41,071 nt of DNA from an uncultured Acetobacteraceae bacterium (GTDB taxonomy: Bacteria; Pseudomonadota; Alphaproteobacteria; Acetobacterales; Acetobacteraceae), in the NCBI GenBank assembly GCA_903847525.1, contig CAINEA010000867.1, forward strand, positions 1 to 41,071, given 5' to 3'. Shown piece after piece: positions 35,722-41,071 of the stretch. Position numbers and translations under genes: made by a program. How positions within the stretch are numbered: the stretch's first letter is position 1; every line of letters begins with the position of its first letter. A model generated the notes under the pieces. That model worked only from the letters and a program-made list of their open reading frames with translations, had not been told where the DNA came from and made no database searches.

Positions 35722-37266
35722 TCAATGCCGCCTACCGCCGCCACCACCTCGGCCGCCGCCGCCGCCAGCATGCGCCGCGCGGGCTCCACCGCCACCGCCA
35801 CCGCCGCCACCGCCGACATTCCGGCTTTGAGCGCCGCGATTGGCAAAGGCTGGCGCCTGGCGACCTTCCTTCATACCACCGAGGGCCGCCGGCGAGGGTG
35901 TCGGCCGTTGGACGGCCGTCGGACGTTGTGCTGCTGCAGGACGTTGTGCCGCCGCCGGACGCTGGGCCGCCGCCGGACGCTGGATATTACCGCCACCATT
36001 CGGACGGGAGATGTTGGTGCCGCCATTCGGCAAGGACGGACGCCCTGCCCCACCGCCCTGCGCATTCGGGCGATTGATCCCCGCACCGTCTCCGGGACCG
36101 CCGCCGGGCCTGTTGGCACCGCCAGCCGGCAGGTTCGGACGGTTGCCGGCATTAGCGCCGCCGCCTGGAATGCCCGGCGGCTTCTGCGGACGGTTCACGG
36201 CTCCGCCGGGCACCGACACGCTCGGCCGGCCGATGGCGTTGGGAGGCAGGCCACCGCCACCCCGGCCGGGCATGCCGACGGGTCCGGCCGGCGGGCGCAT
36301 GGCGGCGCGGCTGGTGCCAGGCGGCCCGCCTGGACGGTTATAGCCGCCTCCAGGACGATTAACGGCCCCTCCGTTAGCGGGCGGGCGCCAGTTCGCGTTG
36401 TTGATCTGCGTCCGATTCGTATTGATATTGTTGTAGCGGTTGACGTTCACGTTCACGCCACCGTAGCCGCCGTAGCCGCCGTTCCAGCCCCAGTTGGGCC
36501 GGCCGACGTTCCACAGCGAACCAACCACGGCGGCGCCGGCCGCGAAGGCCATGCCGGTGACCAGGGCGGTGCCGATCCCGTAGCCGGGAGGCGGCGGCAA
36601 ATAGACCGGCGGTGTGGCCGGATACGGCCAATCGCCGTAAACCTGGGTGGGGTTGTAGCTCGGCACATAGACGATCTGCGGGTTAGTCGGTTCAATGACC
36701 ACCGCCTGCGGCGCACCAGGCTGGGAAGACGCGGTCATGGTCACGGTCTGTTGCGGCGTGTTGGTCAGCGATCCCGCCGCCTGCGCCTGACGGCGCAGCC
36801 GCTGCACGCTGTCGAGCACGTCGGCCTGCTGGACCTGCACGGCGTAGCCGAGTTGCTGCATCCAGTCCGCCTTATCGGCCATCATCACGACGACCTGCGG
36901 GAACGGCATCAGCGATTTCACGCTGGGATCCCAGCTCTGCGCTTCCAGCGCCTTGGCCAGCGCGTCGCCCTTCAGATCCTTGTTGGTGCCCTGATCCAGC
37001 CACATGCGCGCCTGCATCACCTCCACCGGGAAAGTCGAGGCCATCATGATCTGGGCCAGCAGCGTGTCGGGATACAGCGCGATCGGCGCCATCAGCGCGT
37101 CCAACTGCTCCTTCGTGTAAACCTCCGGCGCGGCATCGGCTGGGGGGGGGGCCACCTGGGCGGACAGGTCCGTGGCGGGCGACGCGGTCTGCGCCATGCC
37201 AGGCAGCGGCAAAGCGAGCGTCGCCGAGATCAGAAAAGCCAAGCCGCGAAATGGGTATCCGGACAT
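35722..37266 (-). CDS. DUF3300 family exported protein with low-complexity Gly/Pro tail
   Basis: A 514-residue protein. A signal peptide ends near GMAQTAS (about residue 25), and the DUF3300 domain spans about 48-230 (YTKEQLDALMAPIALYPDTLLAQIMMASTFP, later IVYVPSYNPTQVYGDWPYPATPP). From about 270 on it is low complexity: an Asn-rich stretch, Pro/Gly repeats, three or four tandem RPAAAQ units, and a final run of glycines ending GGRRH. Such a tail suggests a flexible extracellular or periplasmic region. The gene contains a 10-C coding tract near its 5' end. The biochemical role of DUF3300 is unknown. Confidence 0.88.
   Translation of the reverse strand: MSGYPFRGLAFLISATLALPLPGMAQTASPATDLSAQVAPPPADAAPEVYTKEQLDALMAPIALYPDTLLAQIMMASTFPVEVMQARMWLDQGTNKDLKGDALAKALEAQSWDPSVKSLMPFPQVVVMMADKADWMQQLGYAVQVQQADVLDSVQRLRRQAQAAGSLTNTPQQTVTMTASSQPGAPQAVVIEPTNPQIVYVPSYNPTQVYGDWPYPATPPVYLPPPPGYGIGTALVTGMAFAAGAAVVGSLWNVGRPNWGWNGGYGGYGGVNVNVNRYNNINTNRTQINNANWRPPANGGAVNRPGGGYNRPGGPPGTSRAAMRPPAGPVGMPGRGGGGLPPNAIGRPSVSVPGGAVNRPQKPPGIPGGGANAGNRPNLPAGGANRPGGGPGDGAGINRPNAQGGGAGRPSLPNGGTNISRPNGGGNIQRPAAAQRPAAAQRPAAAQRPTAVQRPTPSPAALGGMKEGRQAPAFANRGAQSRNVGGGGGGGGGGARAAHAGGGGGRGGGGGRRH
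37142..37151. repeat. Ten-base homopolymer (G10) inside the DUF3300 gene
   Basis: Ten consecutive G on the plus strand (C on the coding strand) encode the Ala-Pro-Pro-Pro at residues 39-42, just past the signal peptide. Tracts of this length are prone to slipped-strand changes and would frameshift the protein early. Confidence 0.7.
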
Positions 37267-37370
37267 AAGACGCTTCTCCAGACCATCGCGACCTCGGTCG
37301 CTTTGCTTTATTGCGGGCTTTCAACACCCGATCGCGTACTGTGGCAACCCCTGTCGCGTAACAAATTGCA

Positions 37371-37390
37371 CCCCGCGCTGGCAAGCGGGG
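37371..37390. promoter_or_regulatory. Hairpin in the divergent spacer between DUF3300 and surE
   Basis: CCCCGC and GCGGGG flank an 8-base loop, in the 210-bp spacer that must contain both promoters. It lies about 87 bp upstream of the surE start. No T-run follows, so it is not an obvious terminator. Its role is unknown. Nothing else was identified in the spacer. Confidence 0.25.
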
Positions 37391-37476
37391 CCACCCATGG
37401 ACAGGCTCGCATACCCAGCCATAGACACCAGCCAGCCGCATCTGCTCCGCAGAATTCACCCAAGGAGACCTCGCCC

Positions 37477-38247
37477 GTGCTCAACCGTATCCTGATCACC
37501 AATGACGACGGCATCGACGCGCCGGGCCTGGAAGTGCTGGAAGCCATCGCCGCCGAACTTGCCCGCGAGGTATGGGTGATCGCGCCCGAGCACGATCAGT
37601 CCGGGGTTTCGCACGCCGTCAGCCTGCACCACCCGCTGCGCACCTCCAACCAGGGACCTCGGCGATACGGCGTGGACGGCACCCCTGGCGACTGCGCCGT
37701 GCTCGGCGTCTGCCATTTGATGACGGAACCGCCGGACCTGATCCTGTCCGGCGTCAATCGTGGCGGCAATCTGGGGATGGAGACGGTGTTCTCCGGCACT
37801 GTCGGCGGGGCGATGACCGGTATGCTCCTCGGGATCCCCTCCATCGCGCTCAGCCAGTGCTGGTCCGACCGCGCCAATGTTCCCTGGAACACCGCACGCC
37901 AACTCGGCGCTCCCGCGGTGCGCCAGTTGCTGGAGATCGGCTGGAGTCCGGATACCTGCCTGAACGTGAACTTCCCCGATTGCCCGCCGGAAGCAGCCGG
38001 GCCGCTGACCCTGGCCCGCCAGGGCGTCGGGCTTGTGCAAGGCATGATCGTGGAAACCCGCACCGACCCTCGCGGCATGGAATATCACTGGATCAATTTC
38101 CGCCGCGGTCCGCGCCCGCAGGGGCCGGAAAGCGATTCCGATGCAACACGCGCCGGCCGTGTCGCCGTAACCCCGGTCCGTTTCGACCGCACGGACGAGG
38201 CTGCCTACGCGACACTGGCCAGCCGATTGCCCCGGCTGGCCAGCTAG
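37477..38247 (+). CDS. surE: 5'-nucleotidase SurE
   Basis: A 256-residue SurE phosphatase acting on nucleoside 5'-monophosphates and short polyphosphates. The metal-binding opening ILITNDDGIDAPG (Asp10, Asp11), the SGVSHAVSL loop, GTPGDCAVLG, and the LILSGVNRGGNLGMETVFSGTVGGAMTG block are complete. The start is GTG at 37477 with AAGGAG upstream, which gives the standard N-terminus. The usual partners pcm and serS are not beside it, so this may be a second or relocated copy. Confidence 0.95.
   Translation: MLNRILITNDDGIDAPGLEVLEAIAAELAREVWVIAPEHDQSGVSHAVSLHHPLRTSNQGPRRYGVDGTPGDCAVLGVCHLMTEPPDLILSGVNRGGNLGMETVFSGTVGGAMTGMLLGIPSIALSQCWSDRANVPWNTARQLGAPAVRQLLEIGWSPDTCLNVNFPDCPPEAAGPLTLARQGVGLVQGMIVETRTDPRGMEYHWINFRRGPRPQGPESDSDATRAGRVAVTPVRFDRTDEAAYATLASRLPRLAS
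38215..38243. terminator. Perfect 11-bp inverted repeat at the surE/beta-helix convergence
   Basis: CTGGCCAGCCG (38215-38225) and CGGCTGGCCAG (38233-38243) form a perfect 11-bp GC-rich stem with a 7-base loop, covering the last codons of surE and 13 bp from the end of the converging gene. It is well placed for a bidirectional terminator or RNA-end protector, but lacks a T-run. Confidence 0.55.
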
Positions 38248-38255
38248 GCGGCCTG

Positions 38256-40964
38256 TCAGCCGAACAGGTGCGTCGTGTCGGTAACGCCGGCCAGTTGCAG
38301 CCGCGTTCCGTCCGTCAGCAGCAGATTGGCCGAGCCGCCGCTGACGCTCTGCGATTGAACCGCGACACCGCCGACCAGCGCCAGCTTGTCGATGCCGACC
38401 CGGAAGCCATTGACCACATCGGCTGCGCCGCCTTTGCCAGCGACGAAGTCGAACAACACGCCGACACCCAAACTCGCCTCGTGCACCGTTGTGCTGCCGG
38501 GGCCGAATGTCACGACGCCGCCAGCGGGATTCAAGGTCAGGTCCGTGGTGCCGCTACCGGCCGTGAAACTGGTGGCGCCGATGCCACCCGACGCGGTCAG
38601 GCTGCCCGAGCCGCCGGTCAGATGCAGTTGGCTCCCCACCCCGACGATGACCGCCGCACCGGATCCACCGATAAAATTCAGCACGCCGGCGCCCGCCGTG
38701 ATTTGCACCACCCCAACGGTCGCGTTGCCGCCATAGAGCGTATCCGTCCCCTCGCTATCCACCTGGTCCGAGCCCTGGATGTGCAATGTATTGACCGAGC
38801 CGGCACGGGTCGTGATCTGATTGGCCGTGGCGGAGCCGGTTTCGGTATAGTCCATGCCGCCAGCACCGCCGGTCGCCGTGACATGGCTGGCAGCGGCGGT
38901 GACCGTCAGATGGCCAGCGCCGCCTTGCACGGCCTGGACCGCGCCGTTCAGCGTGACTGCGTGAGTCAGCGTATCGGTGAAGATCAACGTATTGCCGGTC
39001 TCGGCAGCAGGCCCGGTGGCGATGTTCGCAGCGCTTATTTGGGTAAACTGATTGCCGGTTACGGTGGCGCTGATCGTGGTCTGGTTGAACACACCTACGG
39101 TGGCGCTGGTCCGGTCATTGAAGAAACTATTGCCGGTCACGGTCAGCGATGACCCTGCATAGGGCGTTCCCTCCCCGCCGAAATGGATCATGTTGCCCTG
39201 CTGCGCGTTCGGGCCCTTCTCGATGATATTGTTCTTGATGAGGTCAACGCCGCCGTTCGGCAGATCGATGTCGTAGCTGGCCGTACCGGTCGAGCCGTCG
39301 CGGAAGACGTTGTTTTCAAGGTCGTTGACCAGTGCACGGCTTTTCAGATCATGGCCAACCACGGCCTTTTCAAAGATGCTGTTGGTGGCCTTTAAACTGG
39401 CGACCGCACCGATATACAGGTTGTGCGTATTGCCGCTTCCCGATCCATTCGCCGAAAACAGGCTGTGGTCTATGGTGACCGTATTGGTCAGTCCGGTGAT
39501 CACCGGATTTCCCATGACGCCGTTCTGATTGCCGATAAACGCATCGTTAATCAGCACCATCTGCCCGCCCTCATAGCGGATGCCAGCGCCGTTGCCACCG
39601 TTTGCCGCGGAAATGGCCGCCCCAGAAAACGAAAGGTTCTTGATCGTCACGTCGTTGTCTACGACGAATATACCCTTGCTGTTCGGCGGTGGGATCGTCG
39701 CCACCATTTTGACCATCCCACCCATGCCTTCGATGGTGATCTTGTGGGTGATCGTCGCAAAATCATTCGTGTAGGTGCCCGTATCGACGCGGATAACATC
39801 GCCGTCATGCGAAGCGTTGACCGCTGCCGCGACGGTTGCATAGGTCTTGCCAATTCCAACGGTCAGGACATGTGTTCCTGCGGGCAGCGCCGTATTGACA
39901 ACCGTGGTCAGGCCATACGCCGATGTATCGGGTCCGGAACCATTTGGTGGCAAGACGGTGGTCGTTGCCGACAGAATGGTGGCATTGGGCAGCAGGGCTC
40001 CTGTGCCCGTGGTGTTGTTTTGTTCGATCGCCGGCCCAGATGCAATATGCGCCGCGGTGATCGCGGTGAACTGGTTGGAGGAGATGGCCACGGGGATAGA
40101 AGTCTGGTTGAACACCGCGACTGTCCCGCTGGTCCGGTCATTGACAAAACTATTGCCGGCAACGGTCAGCGATGACCCGGCATAGGGTGTCCCCTCCCCG
40201 CCGAAATGGATCATGTTGACTTGCTGTGAAAGCGGTCCCTTCTCGATCAGATTGTTTTGGACCAGGTCCACGCCGCCATTCGGAAGATCGATACTGTAGC
40301 TGGCCGTGCCGGTCGGCCCATCGCGAAAGATATTGTTCTCGATGTCGTTGACCAGCGCCCGGCTCTTGAACTCGTGACCCACCACCGCTTTTTCAAATAT
40401 GCTGTTGATGGCTGTTAGTTTGGAAACTGCCCCGATATACAGATTGTGGGTATATCCGGTTCCCGACCCGTTGCCGGAAAACAGGCTGTGGTCGATCGTG
40501 ACGGAATTGGTCAGGCCGGCGATCACTGGGTTGCCCATCACGCCGTTTTGGTTGCCGATGAACGCATCGTTGATCAGAACCATCTGCCCGCCCTCGTAGC
40601 GGATGCCGGCAGCGTTACCGCCATTGGCCGCAGAGATCGCCGCACCGGAGAACGAGAGGTTTTTGATCGTCACGTCGTTGTCGACGACGAATATGCCCTT
40701 GTTGTTGGGTGGCGGGATCGTGGCCACCATTCTGACCATCCCACCCATGCCTTCGATGGTGATCTTGTGGGTAATTGTCGCGAAATCGTTGGTATACGCG
40801 CCGGCATCCACGCGGATCACGTCTCCATCGCGCGACGCATTGATCGCGGCGGCAACCGTCGCATATTGTTTGCCGACCCCTACCGTGAGGACATGCGTGC
40901 CTACCGGCAACAAAGCATTAACGACAGCTACCAATCCCGCAGAGCCTGTGGCCGTACTTGTCAT
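38256..40964 (-). CDS. Secreted right-handed beta-helix protein with two internal repeats
   Basis: A 902-residue protein with no N-terminal signal peptide. Residues 10-318 and 351-659 are two copies of a domain that begins GTHVLTVGxGKxYATVAAA and continues with IRVDxGxYTNDF, VTIKNLSFSGAAI, ENNxFRDG and similar short rungs, typical of parallel beta-helix (pectate-lyase-like) folds. Residues 660-902 are Gly/Ala/Thr/Val-rich with repeated TGGAG and TAGAG turns and end in a VNGFRVGIDKLAL stretch and a short acidic-poor tail. The lack of a signal peptide and the C-terminal architecture suggest type I secretion; this is inference. An AGGTGA site precedes ATG. It may bind or modify polysaccharide; no catalytic motif was recognised. 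Confidence 0.85.
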   Translation of the reverse strand: MTSTATGSAGLVAVVNALLPVGTHVLTVGVGKQYATVAAAINASRDGDVIRVDAGAYTNDFATITHKITIEGMGGMVRMVATIPPPNNKGIFVVDNDVTIKNLSFSGAAISAANGGNAAGIRYEGGQMVLINDAFIGNQNGVMGNPVIAGLTNSVTIDHSLFSGNGSGTGYTHNLYIGAVSKLTAINSIFEKAVVGHEFKSRALVNDIENNIFRDGPTGTASYSIDLPNGGVDLVQNNLIEKGPLSQQVNMIHFGGEGTPYAGSSLTVAGNSFVNDRTSGTVAVFNQTSIPVAISSNQFTAITAAHIASGPAIEQNNTTGTGALLPNATILSATTTVLPPNGSGPDTSAYGLTTVVNTALPAGTHVLTVGIGKTYATVAAAVNASHDGDVIRVDTGTYTNDFATITHKITIEGMGGMVKMVATIPPPNSKGIFVVDNDVTIKNLSFSGAAISAANGGNGAGIRYEGGQMVLINDAFIGNQNGVMGNPVITGLTNTVTIDHSLFSANGSGSGNTHNLYIGAVASLKATNSIFEKAVVGHDLKSRALVNDLENNVFRDGSTGTASYDIDLPNGGVDLIKNNIIEKGPNAQQGNMIHFGGEGTPYAGSSLTVTGNSFFNDRTSATVGVFNQTTISATVTGNQFTQISAANIATGPAAETGNTLIFTDTLTHAVTLNGAVQAVQGGAGHLTVTAAASHVTATGGAGGMDYTETGSATANQITTRAGSVNTLHIQGSDQVDSEGTDTLYGGNATVGVVQITAGAGVLNFIGGSGAAVIVGVGSQLHLTGGSGSLTASGGIGATSFTAGSGTTDLTLNPAGGVVTFGPGSTTVHEASLGVGVLFDFVAGKGGAADVVNGFRVGIDKLALVGGVAVQSQSVSGGSANLLLTDGTRLQLAGVTDTTHLFG
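38988..39914 (-). repeat. Internal tandem repeat, copy 2 (residues 351-659)
   Basis: The second copy, aligned with copy 1 without visible length change (341-residue period). A 32-residue linker rich in Thr, Pro and Ser (residues 319-350) separates them. Confidence 0.85.
40011..40937 (-). repeat. Internal tandem repeat, copy 1 (residues 10-318)
   Basis: The first of two long in-frame repeats in the beta-helix gene. Blocks such as the one encoding ITHKITIEGMGGMV are nearly identical at the DNA level to copy 2, about 1,023 bp away, indicating a fairly recent duplication or gene conversion. Confidence 0.85.
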
Positions 40965-41026
40965 TTTCGTTCACCTAGATAATTACATTAAGTTATTCCG
41001 TTACAGCCCAGGTAGCCAGCGACACC

Positions 41027-41071
41027 TCACGCCAGCCGGAGTTCCGCGATCAGCGTCTTCGGGTCGGCGCA
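41027..41071 (-). CDS. Possible C-terminal end of a gene continuing beyond the window
   Basis: The reverse frame is open from the window edge to TGA at 41027-41029 and reads CADPKTLIAELRLA. This looks like a normal protein C-terminus, but 14 residues are too few to assign a family. The following 62 bp up to the beta-helix start are AT-rich and probably carry that gene's promoter. Confidence 0.35.
   Translation of the reverse strand, partial: CADPKTLIAELRLA

Noticed and set aside
35725-38247. An 840-codon open frame on the plus strand, antisense to the DUF3300 gene and running into surE
   Set aside because: It is in frame with surE only by chance. The upstream part is the complement of low-complexity Gly/Pro codons and has Arg/His-rich nonsense composition. 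surE has its own GTG start and ribosome site at 37477.

Overview
The window is about 41 kb of GC-rich, densely packed chromosomal DNA. Gene content suggests an alphaproteobacterium of the Rhodospirillales, perhaps Acetobacteraceae. The reasons are the high GC, twin-arginine signals on the binding proteins, an ScfR/RamB-type regulator, a 12-gene urt-ure operon and a secreted beta-helix protein with no signal peptide. The taxonomic call is inference; no rRNA or tRNA gene was seen. I see no insertion sequence, phage gene or CRISPR array, so it reads as ordinary chromosome with some accessory character at both ends.

Region 1 (1-14.8 kb) looks like a catabolic locus of unknown substrate. It holds the 3' end of a GMC oxidoreductase and a TfdA/TauD-like dioxygenase in which the first iron-ligand His is replaced by Gln. 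Next comes a complete branched-chain-amino-acid-type ABC importer (two permeases, two ATPases, two binding proteins) that reads leftward behind a family III CoA-transferase. Divergent from these are an RraA-like aldolase, a single-chain biotin-dependent acyl-CoA carboxylase (BC-BCCP-CT, about 1,120 residues), an NtaA/DszA-type flavin monooxygenase and a small HAD hydrolase. A transporter, a CoA-activating enzyme, an oxygenase, a carboxylase and an aldolase together suggest uptake and CoA-linked degradation of an organic acid or amide.

Region 2 (14.8-25.5 kb) is a textbook nitrogen-scavenging operon read leftward: urtABCDE (high-affinity urea ABC importer) followed by ureDABCEFG (nickel urease and its maturation factors). 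Almost every junction overlaps or nearly touches. About 90 bp upstream of urtA lies a sigma-54 promoter with a perfect TGGCACG-N4-TTGC core, which predicts control by nitrogen status through an NtrC-type activator.

Region 3 (25.7-34.6 kb) is mixed: an HSL-family esterase, an FkbM methyltransferase, an ScfR/RamB-like regulator of short-chain acyl-CoA metabolism, two small ORFs with a strong intrinsic terminator between them, aminopeptidase N, a probable F420-dependent LLM oxidoreductase and an MFS carrier.

Region 4 (34.7-41 kb) concerns the envelope and cell exterior: a DUF3300-DUF2950 pair of exported proteins (the DUF3300 gene has a 10-base homopolymer just after its signal peptide), surE, and a 902-residue beta-helix protein built from two near-identical repeats of about 310 residues. 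A perfect 11-bp inverted repeat lies where surE and the beta-helix gene converge.
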